Shown piece by piece: positions 1 through 8,506 of a stretch of DNA of 64,000 nt. Source of the DNA: Hymenobacter swuensis DY53. GTDB taxonomy: Bacteria > Bacteroidota > Bacteroidia > Cytophagales > Hymenobacteraceae. The number at the start of each line of letters is the position of its first letter. The first letter of the stretch is position 1. The stretch spans positions 1,984,001-2,048,000 of the forward strand of contig NZ_CP007145.1 of assembly GCF_000576555.1 (NCBI RefSeq), read 5' to 3'. A model generated the notes under the pieces. That model saw only the letters and a list, made by a program, of their open reading frames with translations. It did no database searches and had not been told where the DNA came from. The translations under genes and the position numbers were made by a program.

Positions 1-1635
1 CAGCTTCAGCTTCTCGGTAATTTCGATGAGGTCCTGCACGTAGGCCCCCACGCGCCGGATGGGCGAATAGGTGCGGGTGTTGCGCGTGAAGTTGGGTACG
101 GCGCTGTTCTCAGCGTAACGCTCCGCGTTAAAGACGTTGATGGAGTCGTAACGGCCGATGGCGTTGTAGGCAATGGCCAGCGTGTTGTACTTGTCGGCGT
201 CCATACCTACCAGCACGGTGTGTTTTAGGAAGCCGGTGCGCACCTTGCCCGTCACGTCCAGTTGGCCCAGGAAATAGTCCTCGTCGGTATTGCTGGCCTG
301 TAGGCTGCGCACCTGGTTGCCGTAGAGTGCCGGGCTGCCGGTCAGGATTTTGATGGGTTTACCGTTCTTATCCACGCCGCTGAACACGTCCACCGAGTCA
401 CGCACGTTGCTGGGGCGGGAGGCCGAGCGTAGGTTGTTACTGAAGCCCTGGTAAGCTGCCACGCCGCGCACCTGCCAGGTGTCGTTGAGGTGGTGGGTGA
501 GGGTGGCAGTGGCCGATTTCTGCTCCGTGCCGATGTTGGCCCAGCTGGTGTTCAGAAAGCGGCTGCGCGGCACATCCGGAATGCGGTAATTAATGGCCCC
601 GATGCCGAAATCGGGCGTGCGGTTGTCCTTCAGGTAGTCGCCTTCCAGCAGGAAATCGGTCTTGCTGCCGATTTTAAAGAGCAAAGATGGGTTCACGTAA
701 AACCGCTCGCCCTTTACCTCGCTGCGGAAGCTGCGGCTGTTTTCGTAGGTGGTGTTCACCCGGAAGGCCACATGCTCACTGCCGTTCACGGCCCCGTACA
801 AGTCCAGCGTAGGCTTGTAGAAATCATAGCTGCCCACGCGCAGCCCCACCGAACCGCCCTGCTCGAAGCGGGGCTTTTTGGTCACTAGGTTCAGGACGCC
901 GCCAGCCGCCACGTTGCCGTAGAGGATGGCATTGCTGCCCTTTAGCACCTCAAACCGCTCTAATGAGCTGGTTTCGGGCAGAATGCTGTTGTTGTAACGC
1001 ACCCCGTTCTTGAAGGTGTTGCTGCTTCCGAACGCAAAGCCCCGGCCCGAAATTTCTTCCTGATAGCCGCCCGTATTGCCGCTCACGTACACGCCGCTCA
1101 CGTTGGCCAGCACGTCGCTCACGCGCAGTACCTGCTGCTGCTCCAGCGTCTGGCGCTCCACGGTGAAGGTGCTCTGAGGCAGATCCAGCGGGGCAATGGG
1201 CAGCTTGCCGATGGCCACCGGCCGCTCGTTGAGGCTGCGGTTGCCGGTTACGGTTACTTCATTGAGCTGCTGCTGGCTCCGAATAACCGCAAAGGCCGGC
1301 ACCGTGATAGTTTCGCCCGCCACAACGGTAGCGGTTACTTCCTGCGTAGCAAAACCCAGGCTGCTCACTACCAGTTGATACGAACCGGCCGGAGCCGAGA
1401 GGCGAAACTGCCCATCGGAACCCGTGGTAGTGCCGAACGAAGTGCCTTTCAGTGCCACCATCACTCCTTCCACCGGCTCCCCTTTTTCATCCAGTACCCG
1501 GCCAGTTAGCCGGCCCCGCTGTGCGGTATCATCGTCGCCGTTGTGGCGGTCGGATGCAGGGGCTGCAGTTGTAGCCACAACAGGAGCAGCAGCAGTCAGG
1601 GAAAGGAGCAGAAGGAGGGGTAGTGAACGGGACAT
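1..1635 (-). CDS. TonB-dependent siderophore-type receptor, 5' part (runs off the window)
   Basis: An open frame of 545 codons from an ATG at 1635 runs without a stop to base 1, so the C-terminal part of the barrel lies outside the window. The product starts with a hydrophobic signal peptide (residues 1-20), then a carboxypeptidase-regulatory-like beta-sandwich at about 42-125 (start GRLTGRVLDEKGEPVEG) and a TonB-receptor plug at about 145-260 with the typical DVLANVSGVYVSG and LERFEVLKGSNAILYGN motifs; the rest is beta-barrel. The plug style is that of siderophore receptors (FhuA/FecA-like), acting in the outer membrane. Two 19-bp palindromes upstream are shared with the heme receptor gene at 21.4-23.6 kb, suggesting metal-dependent control. 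The substrate cannot be told. Confidence 0.93.
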   Translation of the reverse strand, partial: MSRSLPLLLLLSLTAAAPVVATTAAPASDRHNGDDDTAQRGRLTGRVLDEKGEPVEGVMVALKGTSFGTTTGSDGQFRLSAPAGSYQLVVSSLGFATQEVTATVVAGETITVPAFAVIRSQQQLNEVTVTGNRSLNERPVAIGKLPIAPLDLPQSTFTVERQTLEQQQVLRVSDVLANVSGVYVSGNTGGYQEEISGRGFAFGSSNTFKNGVRYNNSILPETSSLERFEVLKGSNAILYGNVAAGGVLNLVTKKPRFEQGGSVGLRVGSYDFYKPTLDLYGAVNGSEHVAFRVNTTYENSRSFRSEVKGERFYVNPSLLFKIGSKTDFLLEGDYLKDNRTPDFGIGAINYRIPDVPRSRFLNTSWANIGTEQKSATATLTHHLNDTWQVRGVAAYQGFSNNLRSASRPSNVRDSVDVFSGVDKNGKPIKILTGSPALYGNQVRSLQASNTDEDYFLGQLDVTGKVRTGFLKHTVLVGMDADKYNTLAIAYNAIGRYDSINVFNAERYAENSAVPNFTRNTRTYSPIRRVGAYVQDLIEITEKLKL

Positions 1636-1649
1636 CAGAGCGGAGCCTT

Positions 1650-1705
1650 GTTTAGACTGATTTAAAACAATGCAAAGCTCAGGTCTATTTAGATAGATTC
1701 AAAAC
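1650..1705 (-). promoter_or_regulatory. Two 19-bp imperfect palindromes upstream of TonB receptor
   Basis: Copies at 1650-1668 (GTTTAGA-5 bp-TTAAAAC) and 1687-1705 (ATTTAGA-5 bp-TCAAAAC) sit 15-70 bp upstream of the receptor start. They match the perfect palindrome GTTTAGA-5 bp-TCTAAAC found before the heme receptor at 23635-23653. Architecture resembles a dimeric metalloregulator site (DtxR/IdeR- or Fur-like); which regulator binds is inference. Confidence 0.6.
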
Positions 1706-1851
1706 AGTTCCTTAGAAAAAATCTATATATGAACTCATTTAGTTGAATAATAGAAGATTGTGAAAGTTATTTTGAGGAAATACCCTGCTGTATAACGACT
1801 CAAGCCCGACACTATGCCGGGCTTGAGTGGATTTTCTACGATAGAAGTAGG

Positions 1852-2913
1852 TTAAATAGCCAGCGCCGGCTGCAATGCTGGGCGGGTTTGCAAGGCAAAG
1901 GTATCGGCCAGCAATTCATAGGAACGGAGCCGGTCGTCGTAGTCATGGGTGATGGTGACGGCTACCACTTCCTCCACGCCGTAGGACGCGGCCAGGGCTT
2001 CCAGTTCGGCTTTTACCTTATCCGGAGTGCCGCTCACGATGCGGGTGTGGTGGTAGGCCAGGCGGGCCTGCAAATCGGCGGAGAGGTGGCGCACGTTCAC
2101 TGTTTCCACGGCTTCAATGGGGGTAAACTGGCCGGTTTCCAGCTTCAGCATCTGCAACGCCAAGTTATCTGCCAAAGCCTGGGCGTGGCCGGCCGTGTCG
2201 GCGCAGGCTACGAAGGTGGCCACGTTGGCCTGCGGGGCCGCCAACTCGGGCGAGGGCCGGAACCGCTCCCGGTAGGTCTGCACCATACGGGGGCCGCCGT
2301 TGGGGTTGATGAAGTGTGCGAAGCTGAAGGCCGCCCCCACGTGGGCCGCAAACAGCCCGCTTTGCCCGCTGGAGCTGAGCAGCCATAGTTCCGGCACGGT
2401 GTCCACGAAGGGCGCCGCCTTCACGCGGGCATGAATGGTATCCTCCACCACCTCATCCCGTAGAAACGCCCGCAGGTCCATCAGCTGCTCGGCAAAGTCT
2501 TCGTCGCGGAACTGGTTGTGGGGGTTGAGAGCGTGGGCCGTAATCCGGTCGGTGCCCGGGGCGCGCCCGATGCCCAAATCAATGCGGCCGGGGTAGAGGG
2601 CTTCGAGCAGGCGGAAGTTCTCGGCCACCTTCAGCGGAGCGTAGTGGGGCAGCATCACGCCGCCCGAACCCAGCCGGATGCGCTGGGTTTCGGCACCGAG
2701 GCGGGCCAGCAGCACCTCCGGCGAGGAACCGGCCAACGTGCGTGTATTGTGGTGTTCCGAAACCCAGAAGCGGGTGAAGCCCAGCCGGTCGGAGAGGCGG
2801 GCCAGCTCTACGGTGTGCTGCAAAGCCTCGCGCGGAGTGCGCCCCAGCGGCACCGGCGACTGGTCGAGCACGCTGAGTTGTATAGCCGGGGAAGTATGGT
2901 CAGTGGAATTCAT
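1852..2913 (-). CDS. LLM-class flavin-dependent oxidoreductase (MsnO8-like)
   Basis: 353 aa, complete, ATG at 2913. The fold is a bacterial luciferase-like TIM barrel. The N-terminal motif LSVLDQSPVPLG (about 13-24) and FWVSEHHN (about 49-56) are typical of the MsnO8/YvbT-like subgroup of the luciferase-like monooxygenases; a later GTPDKV motif belongs to the flavin site region. Members use reduced FMN or F420 to oxidise small organic substrates; substrate unknown here. It is a single gene with no obvious operon partner. The 3' side faces the truncated receptor's upstream region and the 5' side faces an interrupted inverted repeat at 2925-3034. Confidence 0.9.
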   Translation of the reverse strand: MNSTDHTSPAIQLSVLDQSPVPLGRTPREALQHTVELARLSDRLGFTRFWVSEHHNTRTLAGSSPEVLLARLGAETQRIRLGSGGVMLPHYAPLKVAENFRLLEALYPGRIDLGIGRAPGTDRITAHALNPHNQFRDEDFAEQLMDLRAFLRDEVVEDTIHARVKAAPFVDTVPELWLLSSSGQSGLFAAHVGAAFSFAHFINPNGGPRMVQTYRERFRPSPELAAPQANVATFVACADTAGHAQALADNLALQMLKLETGQFTPIEAVETVNVRHLSADLQARLAYHHTRIVSGTPDKVKAELEALAASYGVEEVVAVTITHDYDDRLRSYELLADTFALQTRPALQPALAI

Positions 2914-2924
2914 AGAGGGCGTAA

Positions 2925-3034
2925 CAGCCGGTTAAGCCGATAAGTTTACTGTGTCGGCTTCAGACCGAGGCTGGAAACTCTGGCGCGTCATGCTTCCGTG
3001 AAGCGTACGCTCTTGGATAACGCTTAACCGGCTG
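2925..3034. repeat. Interrupted inverted repeat, 13-bp perfect arms
   Basis: Arms at 2925-2937 (CAGCCGGTTAAGC) and 3022-3034 are exact reverse complements separated by 84 bp in the gap between the oxidoreductase and the acetyltransferase. It may be a degenerate small mobile palindrome; nothing else is visible in this gap. Confidence 0.5.
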
Positions 3035-3051
3035 ACATTTCCGAGCTGCAC

Positions 3052-3693
3052 TTATTCGGCTTGTTCCAGCGCCGCTACATCGGCGGCCATGAGCAGGCCC
3101 AGATGGTGCGTGATTTTCTCGGCGGACCAGTGCCACCAGGCCAGCTTTTCCAGGCGGGCAATGGTGTCCTCATCAAAGCGGAAACGCACTAGCCGGGCCG
3201 GATTACCAGCCACAATGGCGTAGGCCGGCACGTTTCTCGTTACCACGGCCTTGGTCGCCACCACGGCCCCATTACCAATATGTACGCCGGGCATGATGGT
3301 GGCTTCATGGCCGATCCAGACGTCATTGCCCACTACCGTGTCGCCTTTCGAAGGGTATTTCTCCGTCACTGACTGTCCCTGCATAGCCGCTTCCCAGCCA
3401 CCGCCGAAAATAGCAAACGGATACGTGGAAACGGGCGTGGTTTCATGGTTGCCGCCGTTCATAATGAACTTCACACCGGAAGCCAGGGCGCAGAAGTTAC
3501 CGATGATGAGCCGGTCCCCGATGAAGTCGAAGTGATACAGCACGTTTCGCTCGAAATTGGCGGGGTCATCCAAGTCGTCGTAGTAGGTGTAGTCGCCCAC
3601 GAGAATAGTGGGGCGGGTGACCAGGTTTTTCAGGAACACCAGTTTGCGGTGGTGCGGTAACGGGTGCAGTACAGTAGGATCGGGGCCGAGCAT
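3052..3693 (-). CDS. Vat-type xenobiotic O-acetyltransferase (CatB/Vat family)
   Basis: 213 aa from ATG 3693; an in-frame start at 3732 exists, but Vat proteins begin with the GPDP motif seen right after M3693 (MLGPDPTVLHP). Left-handed beta-helix acetyltransferase: the family landmarks ILVGDYTYYDD, IGNFCALASGVKFIMNGGNH (with the conserved active-site His), GNDVWIGHEATIMPG and VAGNPARLVRFRF are all present in order. Relatives acetylate streptogramin A or chloramphenicol with acetyl-CoA; most chromosomal Bacteroidota members are untested, so antibiotic resistance is possible but unproved. The gene lies 49 bp downstream of the sulfur cluster's tail in a different transcriptional neighbourhood but on the same strand. 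Confidence 0.88.
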   Translation of the reverse strand: MLGPDPTVLHPLPHHRKLVFLKNLVTRPTILVGDYTYYDDLDDPANFERNVLYHFDFIGDRLIIGNFCALASGVKFIMNGGNHETTPVSTYPFAIFGGGWEAAMQGQSVTEKYPSKGDTVVGNDVWIGHEATIMPGVHIGNGAVVATKAVVTRNVPAYAIVAGNPARLVRFRFDEDTIARLEKLAWWHWSAEKITHHLGLLMAADVAALEQAE

Positions 3694-3741
3694 GGCAGAC
3701 GGGAAAAAGAGGGGCAAAATACGCGGCAGCAACCACCTAGA

Positions 3742-4152
3742 CTACATCGGCAGCTTGTCGCGCAGGGCGCTGTAGGTCCAGGTGCCGGCCAGGGCCGCCA
3801 GAATCATGACGGCGGCGGCGGGTGCGCCGCTGCCCAGCTGCGCAAACAAAGGGCCCGGGCAGGCGCCCGTAATGGCCCAGCCCAGCCCGAAAATCAGGCC
3901 GCCCAGCCAAGTGCCGTGGCTGTATTGCTTGTCGGCCAGCCGGATTTCCTCACCGCTGATGGTGCGCAGGCGGTTGCGCTTGATGAGTTGAATGGACAGG
4001 ATGCCGACGATAATGGCCGAGCCGATAACGCCGTACATGTGGAAGCTCTGAAACCGGAACATTTCCTGAATCCGAAACCAGCTCACCACTTCACTTTTGG
4101 TCAGGATAACGCCGAAGAGCGTGCCCATCACCAGGTATTTGAGGTTTTTCAT
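3742..4152 (-). CDS. YeeE/YedE-family membrane protein, second half (DUF6691-like)
   Basis: 136 aa, ATG at 4152. Four hydrophobic segments; the motif GLGWAITGACPGPLFAQLG carries the conserved Cys of the YeeE/YedE thiosulfate-transporter family. Together with the next upstream gene (15 bp gap) it makes a split YeeE: two short proteins, each with one conserved-Cys repeat. In family members the cysteines relay thiosulfate or a sulfur-bearing ion across the inner membrane. It is the last gene of the sulfur cluster. Confidence 0.87.
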   Translation of the reverse strand: MKNLKYLVMGTLFGVILTKSEVVSWFRIQEMFRFQSFHMYGVIGSAIIVGILSIQLIKRNRLRTISGEEIRLADKQYSHGTWLGGLIFGLGWAITGACPGPLFAQLGSGAPAAAVMILAALAGTWTYSALRDKLPM

Positions 4153-4167
4153 GGAAATCAGGCCGGA

Positions 4168-4728
4168 TTAAAACAACAGCGGATACACGACCCAGGTCAT
4201 GAGCAGGCCGCCCGCGAAAAAGCCGATGACGGCCACCAACGACACCCATTGCAGGTTGGACAGGCCTGAAATGGCGTGGCCCGAGGTGCAGCCGCCGGCG
4301 TAGCGCGTGCCGAAGCCCACCAGAAAGCCGCCCAGCACCATAAATACCCAGCCGCGCCAGCTGCTCAGGTTTTCCAGGGCGAACAGCTCCCGGGGCAGCA
4401 AGCCGGAAAAATCGGTGAGGTGCAGCTCGGCCCGCAGGTCGCGCACGGTGGCGGCCGAAATGGCAATGACCTCGGGGTGGCCCAGCACCCGGTAACCCAG
4501 CAGGCCGCCCAACGCAATGCCCAGCACAAACCACAGGTTCCAGGCTTCCTTGCGCCAGTTGTAGGTGAGAAACGGCAGCCCGGCGGGCACGCAGGCGGCG
4601 CAGATGTGGCGCAGCGAGCTACTGATGCCCAGGGCCTTGTTGCCGAGCAACAGTAAAACCGGCACCGTCAGGCCGATAAGCGGCCCGGCCACGTACCAGG
4701 GCCAGGGCTGGCGAAGAAAATCAAGCAT
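4168..4728 (-). CDS. YeeE/YedE-family sulfur transporter, first half
   Basis: 186 aa from ATG 4728 (a TTG two codons upstream is less likely). Several transmembrane segments; the family motif [21 protein letters not shown] near residue 145 contains the conserved Cys, and [12 protein letters not shown] gives a second Cys cluster. Family members import thiosulfate or a related sulfur species. Pairs with the DUF6691-like gene directly downstream and sits with rhodanese and persulfide-dioxygenase-like genes, which supports a role in supplying or removing sulfane sulfur. Confidence 0.9.
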   Translation of the reverse strand: MLDFLRQPWPWYVAGPLIGLTVPVLLLLGNKALGISSSLRHICAACVPAGLPFLTYNWRKEAWNLWFVLGIALGGLLGYRVLGHPEVIAISAATVRDLRAELHLTDFSGLLPRELFALENLSSWRGWVFMVLGGFLVGFGTRYAGGCTSGHAISGLSNLQWVSLVAVIGFFAGGLLMTWVVYPLLF

Positions 4729-4758
4729 AATCAACAGGGAAACAAAGCAAACAGAAGA

Positions 4759-5397
4759 TCAGGCCGCCGGAGCAGTCTGGCGCTGGAAGGAGCAGAACAG
4801 GAAGTTCTGGGTGGTCTGGAAGGGCGTCTGGTGGTCCTCGGTGAGGCAGCGCAGCTTCCGGAACCCGGTGTGCAGCTCGGCCGTGAGGCTGGCCTCGCTG
4901 TACTGGCGGATGGGCAGGCCGCTACACTTAGTCGGGCCGGCCGGCGAGAACGTGCCCAGCGTCAGGTAGCCCCCGGGGTCCACGGCCGTGCGGGCCAGGT
5001 GCAGATAGTGGGCTATTTCGGGGGCGGTGGTGAGGAAGTGAAACGCGGCCCGGTCGTGCCAGAGGGCATAGCGGGTGGGCGGCACAAAGGCGCGCACATC
5101 GGCCTCCACCCACTGCACATGCCGGGCCGCTGCGCCCAGCCGCTGCCGCGCCCGGGCCAAAGCCACCCCGGAAATATCCAGCACCGTGAGGTTACGGTAG
5201 CCGGCCGCCAGCAGATGATCAACTAGCCGACTGTCGCCACCGCCCACGTCAATAATCGGGGCTTCCCGGGGCAGGTTGAAGGCTTCGATAAACAGCAAGG
5301 AGGTGGCCGGCACCGGCTGCGTCCAGCTCAGCTCCTGGGGCTGTTTGTGGGCGTATATCTTTTCCCAGTGCGCCTTATCGGCCGCGGAAGAATCCAT
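4759..5397 (-). CDS. Class I SAM-dependent methyltransferase
   Basis: 212 aa, ATG at 5397. Rossmann-fold methyltransferase with SAM-binding motif I DVGGGDS at 50-56 and acidic residue after strand 2 (LDIS, about 76). [15 protein letters not shown] motif near 158-172 is common in a subgroup of uncharacterised methyltransferases that occurs with rhodaneses and sulfur transporters. Given the neighbours, a thiol or sulfide acceptor is a reasonable guess, but nothing in the sequence proves it. 30 bp upstream of the YeeE gene, so likely cotranscribed. Confidence 0.85.
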   Translation of the reverse strand: MDSSAADKAHWEKIYAHKQPQELSWTQPVPATSLLFIEAFNLPREAPIIDVGGGDSRLVDHLLAAGYRNLTVLDISGVALARARQRLGAAARHVQWVEADVRAFVPPTRYALWHDRAAFHFLTTAPEIAHYLHLARTAVDPGGYLTLGTFSPAGPTKCSGLPIRQYSEASLTAELHTGFRKLRCLTEDHQTPFQTTQNFLFCSFQRQTAPAA

Positions 5398-5438
5398 CTT
5401 GGAAAGGAAATTGGAGGAGAAAAATCGGCCTGAACAAT

Positions 5439-5538
5439 GTAGAGACGCGACACTTCGCGTCTACCCGTTGAACGACTCGGAACCGCACTCAGTAAACAAC
5501 ATCAGCACGCGCCGAGACGCGAAGGGTCGCGTCGCTAC
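5439..5538. repeat. Palindromic repeat of the GTAG-x-CGCGAAG family
   Basis: Left element 5439-5464 (GTAGAGACGCGA-CACT-TCGCGTCTAC) is itself nearly palindromic; an imperfect inverted copy lies at 5514-5538. Similar sequences occur at 30450-30475 and 39533-39610. It lies between two cluster genes and may reduce read-through or act as a processing site. Confidence 0.55.
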
Positions 5539-5544
5539 TCCGGT

Positions 5545-5883
5545 CTACCGCACCAGCGGTCCGGGCCAGTCGAGGACACCGCCGACCAGATGGGCCACGG
5601 CTGGGAAGCCGGCCCCGCTGAGCTGCCGGGCGGCCGAAGCTGAGCGCGCCCCGCTGCGGCAGTACACGTACACCGGCCGGCTGTGGTCGAGGGCCGCCAC
5701 GCGTTGGGCGAAATCGGGGGCGGTAACCTCCACGTTGAGGGCGCCGGGCAGGTGGCCGCTGGCAAACTCCTCGGGCCGCCGCACATCCAGCAGCAGTGCT
5801 TCGGGCTGGCGCAAGGCCACCGCAAACTGCTCAGGACTCAGGTTCTGGTACGCGGCGGGCTTGGGCTTCAGAAAATCAAACAT
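5545..5883 (-). CDS. Single-domain rhodanese
   Basis: 112 aa, ATG at 5883. A complete rhodanese domain with the persulfide-forming Cys at 75 in the loop CRSGAR, preceded by LLDVRRPEEFASGHLPGALN, the other family hallmark. Such stand-alone rhodaneses carry sulfane sulfur between thiosulfate, glutathione persulfide and acceptors in the cytoplasm. No signal peptide. It follows the MBL-rhodanese fusion by 24 bp and presumably works with it. Confidence 0.92.
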   Translation of the reverse strand: MFDFLKPKPAAYQNLSPEQFAVALRQPEALLLDVRRPEEFASGHLPGALNVEVTAPDFAQRVAALDHSRPVYVYCRSGARSASAARQLSGAGFPAVAHLVGGVLDWPGPLVR

Positions 5884-5907
5884 CAGGCAAGGAAAAACGA
5901 GGGCTTA

Positions 5908-7245
5908 TTAGAAAAACGACTTCACCGCTTCGCCCAGATCGAAAACGGTGGCCTCGGGCAAGGCAGCGGCCACAATGCTGCTGCCCGCCGCCGAGCGGTA
6001 GCCGCCGGCGCAATGCATCACTACGGGCTTACCAGCCGGAATTTCCGGGGCCCGCTCGCGCAATTCGGGCAGCGGAATGTTGAGCGAACCGGCAAATAGC
6101 GGCTCGTCGCGGTGCTCGGTGGCCGAGCGGATATCCACGATGGTGTACTGCGCCGGGTGCTGGCGGAACTGTGTCACCTCCAGCAGCGGCAGCGTGGCCG
6201 TCGTATCCGGCGTGCCCACCAGCGCCCCCAGCGCCAGGGCTTCGTACCCGATTTTGGCGGTTTTGCGGATCAGGTCTTCCCGCGTGGCCTCGTCGGGGGC
6301 TATCAGGTAAAACTGCTCCTCGGGCCCCACAATCGAGCCCAGCCAGGTTTCGAATTTGCCGCCCTGCTGAATGTTGAGCGCCCCTGCGGCGTGGCCTTGT
6401 TTGAACTCCGCTTCGGGCCGGGCATCTACCAGCACCGCGCCGGGCTGCAAATCGGCTCCGGCTGCCAGACGCTGCACCTGCTGCACGCCGGGGGCGTAGG
6501 CCGGGGCACCGGCTTTGTTCAGGGCCACGTCGTAGCCGAAATACTTCGGGATAAACGGCTGGTCCTGGAGCAACTCCCGCACGAAGTCTGCCTCGCTCAT
6601 GTCCCGCAGCATGGGGTTGCCGAATTTCTCGTCGCCGATGCTGCTGCTGCTGGCCCCGCTCAGGGCCTTGCCGCAGAGGCTGCCCGCGCCGTGGGCCGGG
6701 TACACCAGCACGGCATCGGCCAGGGGCAGGAGCTTGTCGCGCAGGGAGTGGTACATCTGCCGGGCCAGCTCCTCGCGCTGGGCCATGAGGTTGCCGGCCT
6801 TCTCGCGCAGGTCGGGCCGGCCCACGTCGCCGATAAACAGCGTGTCGCCGGTGAAAACGGCCACGTCCTGTCCCGCGCGGCTGAGCACGATGCTGATGGA
6901 ATCGGGCGAGTGGCCGGGCGTGTTCAGGGCCCGGAAAGTGAGCTTGCCGCTGGTGAAGGAGTCGCCCTCATCAAAGCTTTGGTGCGGATAATCGGCCCCC
7001 AGCAGCCGGCTGACGCGGATAACGGCCCCCGTAGTCTGGGCAATTTCCAGGTGGCTGCTCACGAAGTCGGCATGCGGGTGCGTCTCGATAACGGTCACGA
7101 TGCGGGCCTCGTGGGCCCGGGCAAAATCGTAGTACGGCTGCGGGTCGCGGGCCGGGTCGATGAGCACGATTTCGCGGGCGCACTCGCTCAGGATGGCGTA
7201 GGAAAAGTGGGCCAGGCCCTTGTCTTCAAACTGCTCGATTTTCAT
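5908..7245 (-). CDS. MBL-fold hydrolase fused to two rhodanese domains (persulfide-dioxygenase-like)
   Basis: 445 aa from ATG 7245 (MKIEQFEDKGLAHFSY, the family's usual start; an ATG four codons upstream is less likely). Residues 1-240: metallo-beta-lactamase domain with H56, H58 and D60 in ETHPHADFVSSH, and later VFTGDTLFIGDVGRPDL and VYPAHGAGS, the ETHE1-type iron-ligand regions; Phe follows D60 where two-metal enzymes have His. About 265-345: a rhodanese fold without an active-site Cys. About 360-445: a second rhodanese with Cys in HCAGGYR. Relatives oxidise glutathione persulfide to sulfite; the neighbouring TauE protein would export that sulfite. Confidence 0.93.
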   Translation of the reverse strand: MKIEQFEDKGLAHFSYAILSECAREIVLIDPARDPQPYYDFARAHEARIVTVIETHPHADFVSSHLEIAQTTGAVIRVSRLLGADYPHQSFDEGDSFTSGKLTFRALNTPGHSPDSISIVLSRAGQDVAVFTGDTLFIGDVGRPDLREKAGNLMAQREELARQMYHSLRDKLLPLADAVLVYPAHGAGSLCGKALSGASSSSIGDEKFGNPMLRDMSEADFVRELLQDQPFIPKYFGYDVALNKAGAPAYAPGVQQVQRLAAGADLQPGAVLVDARPEAEFKQGHAAGALNIQQGGKFETWLGSIVGPEEQFYLIAPDEATREDLIRKTAKIGYEALALGALVGTPDTTATLPLLEVTQFRQHPAQYTIVDIRSATEHRDEPLFAGSLNIPLPELRERAPEIPAGKPVVMHCAGGYRSAAGSSIVAAALPEATVFDLGEAVKSFF

Positions 7246-7310
7246 GGCAAAAAGCAACTAGAGAAAGAAATGAATGCATAACTGGCCCGTTGGAGCCGGC
7301 TCGTAGAACG

Positions 7311-8114
7311 TTAGAAAACCAGCTCCCGCAGCAGGATAAATGTGCCCATGGCCAGCGTAAACCACCCGAAAGCCGGCCGGAGCCTCTCGCCGGGGATGAA
7401 GCGGGCCAGGTAGGTGCCCGCCACGATGCCCGCCAGCGCAAATGCCAGAAACCCCAGCAGAAACGGCCAGGCAATGGGCGTGCCCGCGCTCAGGTCGCCA
7501 CTGAACCCAATCAGTGAGTTCAGGGCAATGATGACCAGGGACGTGCCCACGGCCAGCTTCATGGGCAGACGCGCGCCCAGCACCAGGGCCGGGATAATCA
7601 GGAAGCCGCCGCCTGCTCCCACAAAGCCCGTGAGCGTGCCCACCACCAGCCCGATGCCCAGCACCAGCGGGTAGTTGAACGGCGGTTGCCCACCAGTTGC
7701 CAGCGGCGCTTCCGGCCCCCGGCTCCGGATCATGGACGCGGCGGCCACCACCATCAGCCCGGCAAAGGCCACCAGCACCAGCAAATCTTTGGTAACCACT
7801 AGCCCGCCCACCGCAAACAGCTCCGCCGGAATGGCCGGCATTACCAGCCGCCGCACCGCAAACACCGCCGCCAACGACGGTCCCAGAAACACCAGTGCCG
7901 TTTTCAGCGACACCAGCCCCTTGCGGAAGTAGCCCGAAGCGCCCACCACCGAAGTCGAGCCCACCACAAACAGCGAGTAGGCCGTGCTCAGGACCGGACT
8001 CACGCCCATCAGATACACCAGCACGGGCACCGTGAGGATGGAGCCGCCCCCGCCCATAATGCCCAGCGAAAGCCCGATAAAAATGGCAGCAACGTATCCG
8101 GCGGCGTGTAACAT
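7311..8114 (-). CDS. Sulfite exporter TauE/SafE family permease
   Basis: 267 aa, ATG at 8114, about eight transmembrane helices. Two repeated TauE/SafE signatures are seen: [21 protein letters not shown] near the start and [21 protein letters not shown] in the second half. TSUP-family carriers move sulfite, sulfoacetate or other sulfur oxyanions over the inner membrane. First structural gene after arsR in the sulfur cluster; an SmtB/ArsR-like operator lies 22-39 bp upstream of its start. Confidence 0.93.
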   Translation of the reverse strand: MLHAAGYVAAIFIGLSLGIMGGGGSILTVPVLVYLMGVSPVLSTAYSLFVVGSTSVVGASGYFRKGLVSLKTALVFLGPSLAAVFAVRRLVMPAIPAELFAVGGLVVTKDLLVLVAFAGLMVVAAASMIRSRGPEAPLATGGQPPFNYPLVLGIGLVVGTLTGFVGAGGGFLIIPALVLGARLPMKLAVGTSLVIIALNSLIGFSGDLSAGTPIAWPFLLGFLAFALAGIVAGTYLARFIPGERLRPAFGWFTLAMGTFILLRELVF

Positions 8115-8135
8115 GAAAAGCTGAACGTATGTATT

Positions 8136-8153
8136 TATGAATGATTGTTCATA
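8136..8153 (-). promoter_or_regulatory. ArsR/SmtB-type operator before tauE-like gene
   Basis: TATGAA-6 bp-TTCATA, perfect 6-bp arms with the 6-bp spacing of the classical SmtB/ArsR 12-2-12 site. A weak minus-strand -7 candidate (TACGTTCA, 8123-8130) lies just downstream, so bound repressor would sit over the promoter. The same half-site TGTTCAT is found before arsR. Confidence 0.68.
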
Positions 8154-8180
8154 TATTGCGGTAAAAAAAAGCCGCGTCCG

Positions 8181-8498
8181 CTACAGGAATGTACACGCGG
8201 CAATGCACTGGATAACATCCACCACTTCGCGCATTTTCAGGGAGTAGAACACGTTTTTGCCGTCGCGGGAGCTGCTCAGGATGCCCTTCAGCTTCATGCC
8301 CGAGAGGTGGTGGGAGGCCAGGCTCTGCTCAATGTTCAGCCGCTCGCTGATGTCGTTTACCGACAGGCTTTCCTGGGCCGCCAGCAGCTGCACAATGGCA
8401 ATGCGGGTGGGGTGGGCCGTGGTTTTAAGAATGAAGGCCACCTTTTCCATCTTTTCGATGGACAGGTTCATTTCGACGGGAGCGGAGGTTGGTGCCAT
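8181..8498 (-). CDS. ArsR/SmtB-family winged-helix repressor of the sulfur cluster
   Basis: 105 aa, ATG at 8498. A single winged-helix domain: the recognition helix region SVNDISERLNIEQSLASHHLSGMKLKG (46-72) and the wing SSSRDGKNVFYSLK are canonical. The only cysteines are C98 and C102 in the C-terminal helix (QCIAACTFL); there is no CxC metal motif in helix 3 and no helix-2 Cys such as SqrR/BigR persulfide sensors use. A sensor of reactive sulfur through this C-terminal pair is an attractive inference. Its own promoter carries an operator-like palindrome (8513-8530), consistent with autorepression. Confidence 0.92.
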   Translation of the reverse strand: MAPTSAPVEMNLSIEKMEKVAFILKTTAHPTRIAIVQLLAAQESLSVNDISERLNIEQSLASHHLSGMKLKGILSSSRDGKNVFYSLKMREVVDVIQCIAACTFL

Positions 8499-8506
8499 AC
8501 GGTATG

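Noticed and set aside
6112..7281. 389-codon plus-strand frame over the MBL-rhodanese gene
   Set aside because: The minus-strand frame carries all catalytic motifs; the plus-strand product has none.
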